Below the pieces are notes generated by a model that was not told where the DNA came from, did no database searches, and saw only the letters and a list, made by a program, of their open reading frames with translations. Positions 9,247 to 17,740 of a stretch of 64,000 nucleotides of DNA are shown here, one piece after another. The DNA lies in contig NZ_BMGP01000001.1 of NCBI RefSeq assembly GCF_014640255.1, forward strand, positions 124,001 to 188,000, read 5' to 3'. Within the stretch, counting starts at the first letter, position 1; each line of letters begins with the position of its first letter. Source of the stretch: Subtercola lobariae (GTDB taxonomy: Bacteria; Actinomycetota; Actinomycetes; Actinomycetales; Microbacteriaceae). The translations under genes were made by a program, and so were the position numbers.

Positions 9247-10038
9247 ATGACAACCCTCGCCGCAGATCAGCCGGCCACCGCACGTGTCGCCTCCAGCGCC
9301 CCTCGTGCAATCAACGTGCTGCGACTGCACCTCACCAATAAGTGGACCACCCTCGGCACCCCGTTACTCATTCTGACGTTCATCTTCGCGGTGAACTACG
9401 TGATCTGGCTGCTGATCTACACGTCGACGCCCGAAGCCGCGCGAACGGCGGCCGGGGGCAACCAATACGTCGAGGGTACTCAGTACAGCGGGTCGACCTT
9501 CTACATCTTCATCTACATGCTCGTCATCGCCATCCAAGTGGTCTTGCGAACCTTTCCGTTCGCGCTCGGCTTCAGCATCACCCGGCGCGACTTCTACCTC
9601 GGAACCGCCCTCCTCTTCGGAGTGCTCGCAGCCATCTACTCGGTGATCTTGACGATCATGAGCTATATCGAAGAAGCCACGACCGGCTGGGGCCTTGGCG
9701 GGCACATGTTCTCGACGGTGTGGTTCGGCACTGGCAGCCTCGGCCAGCGCCTGTCATCGGAGTTCTTCGCCTTTTTATTCTTCTTCTTCGTGGGGGCGGC
9801 GATCTCAACGGTATACCTGCGGTGGCGCGCCACCGGGATGATCGTGCTCTGGGGTTCGATCGTTCTGATCGGCGTCGCGGCGGCGGCACTCATCACCTTC
9901 GCGAACGGCTGGCCTGCCGTCGGCACCTGGTTTCTCAACGCGGGCGTGTACGGAGTGGTGCTGTGGTCGCTCGTGATCACCGTCATCTCGGCGTTCTTCG
10001 GCTTCCGTATCCTGCGCCGCGCTACCCCGGTCAATTGA
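9247..10038 (+). CDS. ABC transporter permease
   Basis: 263 aa with about six hydrophobic segments: residues about 33-57, 85-110, 115-140, 165-190, 195-217 and 225-250. No signature motif beyond an ABC-2-like layout. It sits 4 nt after the ATPase and is the last gene of the GntR/ABC unit. Confidence 0.85.
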   Translation: MTTLAADQPATARVASSAPRAINVLRLHLTNKWTTLGTPLLILTFIFAVNYVIWLLIYTSTPEAARTAAGGNQYVEGTQYSGSTFYIFIYMLVIAIQVVLRTFPFALGFSITRRDFYLGTALLFGVLAAIYSVILTIMSYIEEATTGWGLGGHMFSTVWFGTGSLGQRLSSEFFAFLFFFFVGAAISTVYLRWRATGMIVLWGSIVLIGVAAAALITFANGWPAVGTWFLNAGVYGVVLWSLVITVISAFFGFRILRRATPVN

Positions 10039-10134
10039 CCGAGAGCCGATAGACTACCGATTCTGCATCGCCGCAGATACGTCGCCACGGCCCGTATTCA
10101 CCCAGTCGCATCGCCACAGAGTCGAGGTTCATTC

Positions 10135-11280
10135 GTGCACAGTCAGGTTCCTCAGTTCGAGCCGTTCAGCCCCGACCTCGTGCACCGCATGCAGACGACG
10201 ATCGACTGCCACGACGCCGACGACCTTCCCAAGGTAGACCGCGCGGGCGAGGTCTATGACCACGAAGGCACGCCCGTTCAGATCATGCACAACGGAGTGC
10301 TCGTGGAGGCAGACGGGTATGCCGGCCCATGGATGACCGAGATCATCCGAGTGCTGAACGGGCATCATGAACCGCAGGAGGAGCTCGCATTCGCTCGCAT
10401 CATGCAGCGATTGCACGACACCGGCGGCGCTCAGGCCATGATCGAGTTCGGCAGCTTCTGGAGCTACTACAGCATCTGGTTCTGCACGGAGTTCGCCGAC
10501 GGTCGCGTATTGGCGATCGAACCCGACCCGGTGAATCTCGACCTCGGTCGCCGCAACGCTGAACTGAACGGAGTGGCTGACCGCATCACGTTCATCCAGG
10601 CGGCCATCGGCGATGACCCGGGCGCGACGATTCGAATCCGCACTGAGAGCGACAATCTCGAGCGCGACATCGTCACGGCAGATCTGGCGTCGCTGATGGC
10701 GGATGCTGCACTCGACCACGTGGATGTGGTGCTGTGCGATGTCCAGGGCGCCGAAACGATCGCGCTGGCGCGCGCCCGCGGAGACTTCGCAGCGGGGCGG
10801 GTTCGCTTTCTCATCGTCTCGACTCACCACTATCGCATCTCGGGTGATGCGCTGACGCATCAGAATGCCTTGGCGCTCTTGATCGAATCGGGTGCGCACA
10901 TCATCGCTGAACACTCGGTGGGGGAGTCGGCGAGCGGCGATGGCCTGATCGTCGTCTCGTTCGACCCGAGAGACAGCGATTTCGTCGTGCCCGTGTCTCA
11001 CGTGCGAGCACGCGACTCTCTGTTCGGCGAACTCGAGTTCGATCTTGCAGCAGCGCAGGCGGCCGGGGCTGTTGCGGAGCAATCGGCTGACGTGCTGAGG
11101 CACGACGCCGATGCGCTTCGGCACCAGCTCGCCGAGGCTGAGGCTCAGCGAGACGCGCTTCGCTCAGAGGCGGCCGAGCAGCAGGCAGCGCTTCAGCGCG
11201 AGATCGACGCCATCACGCACACGAAGACGTGGCGCTTGGCGAGCATTCCGCGCAAGGTGTACGGCCGCATCGTGCGCTAG
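10135..11280 (+). CDS. FkbM-like methyltransferase with C-terminal coiled coil
   Basis: 381 aa. The central region fits a SAM-dependent FkbM fold: MIEFGSFWSYYSIWF (SAM loop), VLAIEPDPVNLDLGRRNAELNG, ITFIQAAIGD and VVLCDVQGAE. The last about 90 residues are Ala/Glu/Gln-rich and should form a coiled coil, ending in the basic TWRLASIPRKVYGRIVR, a type of tail common on proteins that act on cell-surface glycans. GTG start at 10135 behind GAGG. The acceptor is unknown. No glycosylation genes are adjacent. Confidence 0.7.
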   Translation: MHSQVPQFEPFSPDLVHRMQTTIDCHDADDLPKVDRAGEVYDHEGTPVQIMHNGVLVEADGYAGPWMTEIIRVLNGHHEPQEELAFARIMQRLHDTGGAQAMIEFGSFWSYYSIWFCTEFADGRVLAIEPDPVNLDLGRRNAELNGVADRITFIQAAIGDDPGATIRIRTESDNLERDIVTADLASLMADAALDHVDVVLCDVQGAETIALARARGDFAAGRVRFLIVSTHHYRISGDALTHQNALALLIESGAHIIAEHSVGESASGDGLIVVSFDPRDSDFVVPVSHVRARDSLFGELEFDLAAAQAAGAVAEQSADVLRHDADALRHQLAEAEAQRDALRSEAAEQQAALQREIDAITHTKTWRLASIPRKVYGRIVR

Positions 11281-11339
11281 CTCGCGAGTCGAGCCGCGCT
11301 CCTCGGCGCGTCCGCGCTTTTCGACGCAATGCGCACCGC

Positions 11340-11383
11340 TTTGGAACATGTGCACCCCGTCGAGTGGGTGCAGTTGTTCCAAA
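11340..11383. terminator. Convergent hairpin between the methyltransferase and yajQ
   Basis: TTTGGAACA (11340-11348) pairs with TGTTCCAAA (11375-11383), and inside it TGCACCC with GGGTGCA; a two-base mismatch separates the two stems. No T tract on either side. Confidence 0.6.
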
Positions 11384-11416
11384 GGGGTGCGGAAGCGGGT
11401 GGCGGCGGGCCAGCGC

Positions 11417-11905
11417 TCAGCGGAAATTGACGAACTGCACGGCCACGTCGAGATCAGTTGACTTCAGCAGGGCCATGGTGGCTTGCAGGTCATCCCGAGA
11501 CTTGGAAGACACCCGAAGCTCGTCGCCCTGAATCTGCGATTTGACCGTCTTCGGCGCTTCGTCACGAATGATCTTCGAGATCTTCTTTGCCGCATCTTGC
11601 TCGATGCCGTTCTTGAAGCTCGCTTCGATGCGGTACTCCTTGCCGCTGGCGAACGGTTCGCCGGCATCGAGGCTGCGCAGACTGATACTGCGCTTGATGA
11701 GCTTCGCCTCGAACACCTCGAGAATGGCCTTGGCGCGCTCTTCGGAGTTCGCCTTGATCAGCACTTTCTCGCCGCTGTAGTCGATCGACGCGCCCACGTT
11801 CTTGAAGTCGTAGCGCTGCTCGACCTCTTTCTGCGCCTGGTGCAGGGCGTTATCGGCCTCCATCTTGTCGACCTTGCTCACGATGTCAAAACTTGAATCT
11901 GCCAT
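11417..11905 (-). CDS. yajQ: YajQ family nucleotide-binding protein
   Basis: 162 aa, full length for the family. MADSSFDIVSKVDKME at the start, QRYDFKN, RSISLRSLDAGEP and the C-terminal DVAVQFVNFR are diagnostic. YajQ proteins are small cytosolic proteins with two ferredoxin-like folds. Some bind cyclic di-GMP and act as regulators; whether that holds here is not known. It stands alone between convergent and divergent neighbours. Confidence 0.95.
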   Translation of the reverse strand: MADSSFDIVSKVDKMEADNALHQAQKEVEQRYDFKNVGASIDYSGEKVLIKANSEERAKAILEVFEAKLIKRSISLRSLDAGEPFASGKEYRIEASFKNGIEQDAAKKISKIIRDEAPKTVKSQIQGDELRVSSKSRDDLQATMALLKSTDLDVAVQFVNFR

Positions 11906-12089
11906 AGCCCGATTCTACTCAGGGCGGTGTGAATGCCCCGCTTGCCCCGAGATCGCCCCTAGAAGAGGGGATGCTCGGCGAGCCCCCATCGACCATAGAG
12001 TTCGTTCGGGGGAATCACCGGCGCGGTTGCGCCACGCGCGTTCGGCGCATCCTCCGCGACGCCCGCACCAGCCGACCGATTGTGATTCG

Positions 12090-13217
12090 ATGACGACTCC
12101 CGCCATTCCCGCAGCGTGGTACCCCGACCCCGAGAACCCGGCGCAGTTGCGCTGGTGGAACGGCACGAGCTGGACGCAGCAGTTCGCGCCCGCCGCGGCG
12201 CCCGCGCCGGCCGCCCGGCCTGCGCCTGCGCGCGCCGCTAACCCTGCGCCTGCGCCGGCCGCCGTGCCTGCGCCCGCGCTGGCCGTGCCCGTGCCCGCCA
12301 CCGTGGCTGCGGCTGCGCCCGCCGTGGCTGCGCCCGTGCTCGCCGCGTCGCCTGTCGGGGCGAGTCGAGCGGCCTGGCGCCCCACCGTCGCGACGTACGT
12401 GGTGGGCGCAATCGCCGTGATCGTGGCGTTGATCGCCCTCGTGTCGAGCGGGTTCGGTGCCTTTTTGCTCACGGCCGGTCTATTCGTCGGCGCGGCGGGA
12501 ATCTACACCGTCGTCACCAGACGCCCGAGCTGGCTGAACCTCGCCCGCAGCCGGGGTGCCGGCGGTCTCACCGTTGGTCTCGGAGCGATTTTGCTCATCG
12601 TCGGAGCCATTGCCTCTCCGCATTCCGGTAACGCCGCCCCCGCGCCCGACGTCGCCGCGGCCCAGGTGTCTTCGCACACCCCCACGCCCTCAGCGACTCC
12701 GAAGCCCAGCCCCACGCCAACTCCCACGGCCAAACCTGTTCCCGAGGTCGGCTACCTGGGGCAGGCGGCGGCGGATGCCCTAAAATCTCTCACCACGGCA
12801 GGTTTCGTCGTGACCGTGGCGGCGGCCGACGGTTCGGCCCACGCCGACTGGACGGGCTGGACGGTTGCCGCCCAGAAGCCCGCACCGGGAACCCTCATCG
12901 CGCCCGGCTCGGCGGTCGCCCTCGTGCTGAACCCGCCGGCACCAGCCCCGGCGACCTCGGCCCCAGCGGCCCCCGCGGCCCCGGCACCGGCGCCCGCGGT
13001 GCCAGCCCCGGCGGCACCCGCTCCCGCCGCCCCGGCCGCTCCCGCCGTGCCTGCACCCGCGGCCCCGGCACCCGCCCCCGCCTCTGCCGACGTCGACCCC
13101 GGCGGCTACTGCTCCGACTCCGATGTCGGCGTCACCGTCACGAACTCCAACGGCCGCAGCTACACCTGTGGCGGCAGCGGCCCCGACTCCAAGGGTCGCT
13201 ACCACTGGAACAAATAA
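12090..13217 (+). CDS. DUF2510 membrane protein with PASTA-like domain
   Basis: 375 aa. The N-terminus AAWYPDPENPAQLRWWNGTSWT is a DUF2510 motif, followed by an Ala/Pro-rich linker of about 70 residues, two or three membrane segments (about 95-165), a Thr/Pro linker, a single PASTA-like repeat (PEVGYLGQAAADALKSLTTAGFVV, about 215-280), another long Ala/Pro spacer and a small Cys-containing C-terminal domain (GGYCSDSDVGVTV...YTCGG). The PASTA-like unit suggests contact with peptidoglycan outside the cell. The ATG at 12090 starts the DUF2510 motif; the open frame upstream to 11865 is on the other side of the yajQ start and unlikely to be coding. Confidence 0.75.
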   Translation: MTTPAIPAAWYPDPENPAQLRWWNGTSWTQQFAPAAAPAPAARPAPARAANPAPAPAAVPAPALAVPVPATVAAAAPAVAAPVLAASPVGASRAAWRPTVATYVVGAIAVIVALIALVSSGFGAFLLTAGLFVGAAGIYTVVTRRPSWLNLARSRGAGGLTVGLGAILLIVGAIASPHSGNAAPAPDVAAAQVSSHTPTPSATPKPSPTPTPTAKPVPEVGYLGQAAADALKSLTTAGFVVTVAAADGSAHADWTGWTVAAQKPAPGTLIAPGSAVALVLNPPAPAPATSAPAAPAAPAPAPAVPAPAAPAPAAPAAPAVPAPAAPAPAPASADVDPGGYCSDSDVGVTVTNSNGRSYTCGGSGPDSKGRYHWNK

Positions 13218-13313
13218 CGCCTTTCCGTTCACAACGCGCCCGCACGTTTCACCTAGTCGACCTCTCAGACACCCTCGGGCGTCTTCGGAGTTCTCGTCTG
13301 TAGGGTGGCGCAG

Positions 13314-14264
13314 GTGAACGCCTCAGCCAATCGTCGCCTCTCAGCGAAAGCCGCACCACGCGGCGCGCCACAGGGTCAACGGTCTGGCGCGACCCGGGCG
13401 GCACAGAGCGGCACCAGGCAGGCCGCGAAGAGTTCACGCTCGAAAAGGGCCCTTACGGGCATCCGTCGCCGCGGGGTTGTTATCGCGCTGTCGGTCACGG
13501 GTGTCATCGCTGCCATGCTCGTGACCGGCGTGATCGTTGCGGCGCCGCTCGGCGATGCCATCGGTCAGGCGGTGAATGGCGCCTTGAGCGTGGGTGCCAA
13601 GAACGAGGTTCCGGATGCCCCGCAGAGCATCGTCGTTCCGCCGCAGTCTGCCGCGGTGAGCCAGGCGGGCGACACCGCCGGAGCGCTGCCCGGGCTTCCG
13701 GGGCTGGCCGACGTGGCGTGGGCGACTCGCATCTCGACCGAGACCAACATTTCGGTGCGCGCCATTCAGGCCTACGCTGGCGTCGCCATCGCGAAGCAAA
13801 CAGAGAACCCGGGCTGCCATCTGGGCTGGAACACTCTTGCTGCAATCGGCTCAGTCGAGTCGGGCAACGGCACCCACGGCGGCAGCACGGTGGGCGTTGA
13901 CGGGGCCGTCACCCCACCCATCTATGGCCCAGCGCTCGACGGCAACGGGTTCAACACCGTGCCTGACAGTGATGCCGGAGCGATCGACGCCGACGCTACG
14001 GGCGACCGTGCCGTGGGGCCGATGCAGATGATTCCGCAGGCGTGGCGAAACTGGGGTACCGACGCCAACGCCGACGGAAAAGTAGACCCGCAGAACATCG
14101 ACGACGCGACTCTCGCCACCGCGAACTACCTCTGCCATGCCGGCGGAGACCTCTCGACCGATGCTGGGTGGAAGAAGGCCGTCGCGGCATACAACGACGC
14201 CGGCTCTTACGCGCTCAAGGTTTCGCAGGCGGCCAACCGTTTCGCCGCGGCTACTGCAACCTGA
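13314..14264 (+). CDS. Membrane-anchored lytic transglycosylase-like protein
   Basis: About 316 aa. Basic N-terminus, one membrane segment (about residues 50-75), then an extracellular lytic murein transglycosylase domain. The likely catalytic Glu is in IGSVESGNGTHGG, and GPMQMIPQAWRNWGTDANADGKVDPQNIDDATLATANYLC is the substrate-groove region seen in MltB/SLT-type enzymes. The GTG at 13314 is 8 nt after AGGG; another GTG at 13305 adds three residues. It probably cleaves peptidoglycan glycan strands. The next feature is tRNA-Tyr. Confidence 0.8.
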   Translation: MNASANRRLSAKAAPRGAPQGQRSGATRAAQSGTRQAAKSSRSKRALTGIRRRGVVIALSVTGVIAAMLVTGVIVAAPLGDAIGQAVNGALSVGAKNEVPDAPQSIVVPPQSAAVSQAGDTAGALPGLPGLADVAWATRISTETNISVRAIQAYAGVAIAKQTENPGCHLGWNTLAAIGSVESGNGTHGGSTVGVDGAVTPPIYGPALDGNGFNTVPDSDAGAIDADATGDRAVGPMQMIPQAWRNWGTDANADGKVDPQNIDDATLATANYLCHAGGDLSTDAGWKKAVAAYNDAGSYALKVSQAANRFAAATAT

Positions 14265-14404
14265 TCGCGCCGGCGTCTGATTGGTCGCGTCTGGTCGCGA
14301 AAAAGTACCCCGACCACCCCGTTCTCGATTTCGCAGCAGCGGCTTGGGCAAGTATTGTTGTCAAGCGCCTTCGGTTATGTTGTTGAACGTGGTCGGGTGC
14401 GCCT

Positions 14405-14486
14405 GGCAAGTTACCCTAGCGGCCAAAGGGATCTGACTGTAAATCAGACGGCTGAGCCTTCGGGGGTTCGAATCCCTCACTTGCCA
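14405..14486 (+). tRNA. tRNA-Tyr (GUA)
   Basis: 82 nt. Acceptor GGCAAGT/ACTTGCC, anticodon stem-loop TCTGA-CTGTAAA-TCAGA with anticodon GTA, a long class II variable arm and T-arm GGGGGTTCGAATCCCTC. No encoded CCA. The 3' half (from 14437) is the attachment site of the downstream element, and the insertion leaves the gene intact. Confidence 0.97.
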
Positions 14487-14487
14487 C
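14437..14487 (+). repeat. attL: 51-bp repeat in the 3' half of tRNA-Tyr
   Basis: The 51 bases from the anticodon loop to one base past the tRNA are identical to 29734-29784. Flanking bases differ at once on both sides (A versus T before, T versus G after), so these are the exact limits of the repeat. Confidence 0.95.
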
Positions 14488-14497
14488 TCAAGATAAA

Positions 14498-14542
14498 AGC
14501 CCTGGTCAGATGCGGTTTTCCGCAAAGACCAGGGCTCTTTTC
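14498..14542. terminator. Hairpin inside attL end, between tRNA-Tyr and int
   Basis: AGCCCTGGTC (14498-14507) pairs with GACCAGGGCT (14527-14536). CTTTT follows on the plus strand, and AAAA before the stem gives a T tract on the minus strand. It can end both tRNA and integrase transcripts. Confidence 0.75.
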
Positions 14543-14560
14543 ATTTGTTCTAGAGGTCCT

Positions 14561-15823
14561 CTATTCGGCAAATGTGTGCAGTTTGTGTGCAACTGAGGTT
14601 TTCGGGGGTAGCACAGACTCCATGGCATCCGCCGCTGCACGGTTCGCGTCCGCCAGCAAATGACTATAGAGATCACTCGTCACGGCAATCGTCGAGTGCC
14701 CCAGCCGTTTACTGACTACTGCGATGTCGACGCCGCCTGAGAGAAGCAAAGAAGCGTGCTCGTGGCGTAGATCGTGCAGGCGCATGTGCGGCAGCCCTGA
14801 CCGTTCCACGAGGGTATCGAACGTTCTCGAGATGTGCGCCGGCCGCAGCGGTCGACCGTCCTCGTAGCTGAACACGTGACCCGCGCCTTGGTAGGCGGCT
14901 GCCCACTCGGCCCGCTCGCCCTCTTGCCTGATCTGCCATGCGACCAGAGCGCCGATCGCTTCGCTTCCGAGCGACACTTTGCGATCCTGCCCCGAGTCGG
15001 TCTTGATCGCACCGTCGAGCACCGTGTGTCCAACTTGGACACGTTGCTGCCTCACCACGAGTTCCCGTTTGGTGAAGTCGACATCGGCCCAACGGAGGCC
15101 AGCCAGCTCCCCTCGACGTAGCCCGGTGAAGATCGCCAACTCGAAGACGGGTGCTAGGCGCGAGTCGGCGATTGCGTCGAGGAACGCGCGCACCTGATCC
15201 GGCTCCCAGATTCTCGTTTTCGACTTGCTTGTTGAGGGTAGTTCGATCTTCGATGCGGCGTTGAAGTCGACGAGATCAAGCCGCTCAGCGGACGATAACG
15301 CCGACGACAGGACAGCGTGTATCCGCCGCATTGTGGTGGCTCCACGACCGTCAGCACGTAGCTGTTGAACGAACTTATCGACGTGGAACTTGCGCAGCTC
15401 TGCGAGCTTCACAGCACCCAGAGCGGGCAGAATATCCTGCAGGACGTAGCGTCGATACATCAGCTCCGTTGATGGTCGCATGCCATCTCTGACACGCCTG
15501 TCGAGCCAGTCGGGCAGGTATGCGGCCATCGTAATTTTCTGGTCGCCCTTGTACCTGCCCGTGGCGATCTGGTCGATGACTTTCGCGCGTTCCTGCTGCG
15601 CCTCACGTTTCGTCGCGAAGCCCATCTTGCGCACCTGCACACGCTTACCGCTGCCAGCGCTGGTGCCCGCTGAGACCGCGAATCCCCATGAGCCGTGCTT
15701 GGAATCGCGAACAAGCGTCGGGCACGCCGCGGCCTTCTGTTTGTCGGTGGCACGATCAGGGAGCGGGCCGAAGGCCTTGCCGTCGGCCGTTCGGCACCCG
15801 CAGCGCCGGTAGATGTCACTCAT
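14561..15823 (-). CDS. int: Tyrosine recombinase (integrase)
   Basis: 420 aa phage-type integrase. N-terminal arm-binding region (about 40-90), SAM-like core-binding domain (about 95-190) and catalytic domain. Catalytic residues visible: Arg235 in TGLRRGELAGLRW, His350 and Arg353 in HDLRHEHASLLL, His376 in LGHSTI and nucleophile Tyr386 in SDLYSHLL. The ATG at 15823 has AGAGGAG 6 nt upstream; the open frame to 15880 is therefore not used. It ends about 75 bp from attL, the usual position for site-specific recombination into a tRNA gene. Confidence 0.95.
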   Translation of the reverse strand: MSDIYRRCGCRTADGKAFGPLPDRATDKQKAAACPTLVRDSKHGSWGFAVSAGTSAGSGKRVQVRKMGFATKREAQQERAKVIDQIATGRYKGDQKITMAAYLPDWLDRRVRDGMRPSTELMYRRYVLQDILPALGAVKLAELRKFHVDKFVQQLRADGRGATTMRRIHAVLSSALSSAERLDLVDFNAASKIELPSTSKSKTRIWEPDQVRAFLDAIADSRLAPVFELAIFTGLRRGELAGLRWADVDFTKRELVVRQQRVQVGHTVLDGAIKTDSGQDRKVSLGSEAIGALVAWQIRQEGERAEWAAAYQGAGHVFSYEDGRPLRPAHISRTFDTLVERSGLPHMRLHDLRHEHASLLLSGGVDIAVVSKRLGHSTIAVTSDLYSHLLADANRAAADAMESVLPPKTSVAHKLHTFAE

Positions 15824-15884
15824 GATCGCTCCTCTCGAGTTGGCAGATTTCTGACACCTCGGATGACAGCGGGTGAGCAATGTT

Positions 15885-15926
15885 GCTCAGGTGGTACACC
15901 CTGCACCACCTGAGCGGAAATTCCGC
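15885..15926. promoter_or_regulatory. Two overlapping palindromes upstream of int
   Basis: Perfect 11-bp arms GCTCAGGTGGT (15885-15895) and ACCACCTGAGC (15905-15915) with a 9-nt spacer. The perfect 13-bp palindrome GCGGAAATTCCGC (15914-15926) overlaps it by two bases. They lie between the stop of the 70-aa gene and the int start. No T tract follows, so an operator or excisionase site is more likely than a terminator. Confidence 0.55.
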
Positions 15927-15931
15927 ACGTC

Positions 15932-16144
15932 TCACTCATCGTCTGTCCAATCGTTGGGTTCGTTTCGTTCTGCTTGTGCCGCTGCTTCGATGAGCTTCAC
16001 GGCGAGGGTTCGGGCTTCGTCTGGGAACAACGGGAGGTCGAGGCCGGGTGTGCTGAATCTGACACCGAGCAGGTCGCCTGACGGCAGTTCGTGGGTGTCG
16101 ACGGTGAGATGGCCCCCCGAGAAACGGGCATCTACGACGCTCAA
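15932..16144 (-). CDS. Small hypothetical protein of the element
   Basis: 70 aa, acidic, not recognised. It starts with an ATG overlapping the stop of the upstream HTH gene (ATGA), so it is translationally coupled to it. The sequence LPSGDLLGVRFSTPGLDLPLFPDEARTLAVKLIEAA suggests one small folded domain; no motif. It precedes int in the leftward operon. Confidence 0.65.
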   Translation of the reverse strand: MSVVDARFSGGHLTVDTHELPSGDLLGVRFSTPGLDLPLFPDEARTLAVKLIEAAAQAERNEPNDWTDDE

Positions 16145-16353
16145 GATGCATCCTCCTCACCCAAATTGCTGCTGAGGTGCGCCATAGCATCTGGGCATGA
16201 GTTGAGCCACGATTTGATGTCGCGCTTCACGATGACGATCTTTCCCGCGACCCTTCTCGCGATTAGCTCACCGTTTCGTATCGCCATTACAACGGTCTGT
16301 TCGGAGATGGCCGCAGTTTTAGCGGCACCTTTGACGGAATACGCGACAGCCAT
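16141..16353 (-). CDS. Excisionase-like HTH protein
   Basis: 70 aa from the ATG at 16353 (a GTG directly before it is an alternative). Helix-turn-helix of the Xis/MerR-like type: VKGAAKTAAISEQTVVMAIRNGELIARRVAGKIVIVKRDIKSWL. Its place next to int suggests a recombination directionality factor. Coupled by ATGA to the 70-aa gene downstream. Confidence 0.7.
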   Translation of the reverse strand: MAVAYSVKGAAKTAAISEQTVVMAIRNGELIARRVAGKIVIVKRDIKSWLNSCPDAMAHLSSNLGEEDAS

Positions 16354-16417
16354 CACTTCACCGCCGTTCGGAGGTAATAGGCGGAGAGTTCCGGGCGGTC
16401 AACGACGACTATCGTGT

Positions 16418-16642
16418 TCATTGTTTCTGGCTCCTCGAAGAAGAACGCTCGGGCAGGTTGTCGCAGTGCCGGTCTAGATCGCGCTTGTCGTACAGAACGC
16501 GCCGCCCCGTACCTTTCGGCGTGATCTCGTTCTGCTCACGCAAAGCGTCTAGATCGCGCACAGACTTGCCGATGTAGTAGGCGGCAAGTTCGCGGCTCAT
16601 CATTCGGGGAGGAAACTCGACCCGGATGGTTGTGGCGCTCAC
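16418..16642 (-). CDS. HTH DNA-binding protein (excisionase family)
   Basis: 74 aa with MSRELAAYYIGKSVRDLDALREQNEITPKGTGRRVLYDKRDLDRHC, a winged HTH like the helix-turn-helix 17 group. The GTG start at 16642 overlaps the stop of the preceding gene (GTGA). It is the second Xis-like protein of the leftward operon; which of the two drives excision cannot be told. Confidence 0.7.
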   Translation of the reverse strand: MSATTIRVEFPPRMMSRELAAYYIGKSVRDLDALREQNEITPKGTGRRVLYDKRDLDRHCDNLPERSSSRSQKQ

Positions 16643-17046
16643 GAGTTGACTCCCTCAATGTTGAGCGAATTTAACGCATCGATCCTGGCGGCAATCCTCT
16701 CGGCATACTCATGGAACCCGGCCCACTCGTCGCTCCGCGTTCTGATGGATTCGGCATCCATGTCTTCGGCGGCATCGGTGATCCAATACGCCCCAAAAAA
16801 TCGCTGTGTCTCTGGGTGCCAGTGAATTTCGATGACCAAGTTGTTGTTGTATTGCTCATTGAAGACTCTGTGACGCCAGTTTTTTGGTTCGTCTGGGTCG
16901 ACTTCATGGCCGAAACCGTCGCAGCCGAGGGAGCGAAACGGGCAGACGGCAGCCACAGCCTCCGCTTGCTCGGCCATGGCTTCCAGAACGAGCGCTTCGC
17001 GCGCTTCGGCTTCGGCCATGATGAGGTCGTTTGTTACAGTGTTCAT
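16639..17046 (-). CDS. Hypothetical protein of the element
   Basis: 135 aa, acidic, not recognised. N-terminal helix rich in Ala and Glu (residues 8-33), then two Cys (CPFRSLGC), a WRHRVFNEQYNNNLVIEIHWHPETQRFFGAYWI segment that looks like beta strands, and a C-terminal helix. It overlaps the following HTH gene by GTGA, so it belongs to the leftward operon. No function proposed. Confidence 0.65.
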   Translation of the reverse strand: MNTVTNDLIMAEAEAREALVLEAMAEQAEAVAAVCPFRSLGCDGFGHEVDPDEPKNWRHRVFNEQYNNNLVIEIHWHPETQRFFGAYWITDAAEDMDAESIRTRSDEWAGFHEYAERIAARIDALNSLNIEGVNS

Positions 17047-17086
17047 GATTCTGCTTCTTCCTTGGTTGGTTGTTGCGTTTCATTTG

Positions 17087-17119
17087 CCCCCGGTCTGTTA
17101 GCGCAGATTCGGGGGTTTT
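17087..17119 (+). terminator. Hairpin with T tract between two leftward genes
   Basis: CCCCCG (17087-17092) pairs with CGGGGG (17110-17115), followed by TTTT on the plus strand. The flanking genes read leftward, so it would stop antisense transcription or act as an attenuator in the operon. Confidence 0.45.
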
Positions 17120-17120
17120 C

Positions 17121-17735
17121 TCATTGGCCCGTAGGCCTGTCCTTCTCAGATGGGGAAGGAAGTTCTTGTTCACCGGCCATGCCGGGGCTGGCAGCTCCTA
17201 GTAGCCCTTCTTTTCTGGCCTCACTAACGAGGCGGCTGATGTAACCAGGCTGATAGTTGAGCCTTTGCGCGACAGCGACGATTGGCTTCGATCGAGTCGC
17301 TTCGTTCGCGAGCGCCTCGCGGTATGCCGCTACCACCCTCGGCATGAGCACGCGCCGAGGTTCTCGACTTGCGCGCTCATTCACCAGACTCTGTGTGGCA
17401 ACCTCCACACGTTCGTCACCATCGAAACGAAATGGATAACCGAACACGCCTGCGAGAGTCTGTTCGATGATGGAGGCGACAGGGATTTCGCGCAGCGTGG
17501 TCGCCGTGACCGAGGGGCCCCCACGAGATGCCTTGATCGACAACAGATCGCAGACGGGCTGGCGGTCTTCGATTCGAACGATCACCTCCAAGTCGTAGCC
17601 CTTGAATTTAGTCGTCACTTTCGCACGAGTGTGGGGCAGAAAGATGCCGTGGGCAACCTCAGCTGGTGTGTCGTCGAGAGCCTCGCCTACCATCCATGCC
17701 AGTTGATGAGCCTGCGCGGATTTTCTTGGTGCCAT
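17121..17735 (-). CDS. Probable DNA-binding regulator of the element, leaderless
   Basis: 204 aa. The N-terminal two thirds have no motif I recognise. The C-terminal part SKPIVAVAQRLNYQPGYISRLVSEARKEGLLG reads as a helix-turn-helix, of the kind found at the end of actinobacterial replication or regulatory proteins. The ATG at 17735 lies about where transcription from the promoter at 17741-17770 would start, so the mRNA is probably leaderless. It is the first gene of the leftward operon and faces the XRE gene across a short gap, the position of a lysogeny-type regulator. Confidence 0.65.
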   Translation of the reverse strand: MAPRKSAQAHQLAWMVGEALDDTPAEVAHGIFLPHTRAKVTTKFKGYDLEVIVRIEDRQPVCDLLSIKASRGGPSVTATTLREIPVASIIEQTLAGVFGYPFRFDGDERVEVATQSLVNERASREPRRVLMPRVVAAYREALANEATRSKPIVAVAQRLNYQPGYISRLVSEARKEGLLGAASPGMAGEQELPSPSEKDRPTGQ

Positions 17736-17740
17736 GTACT

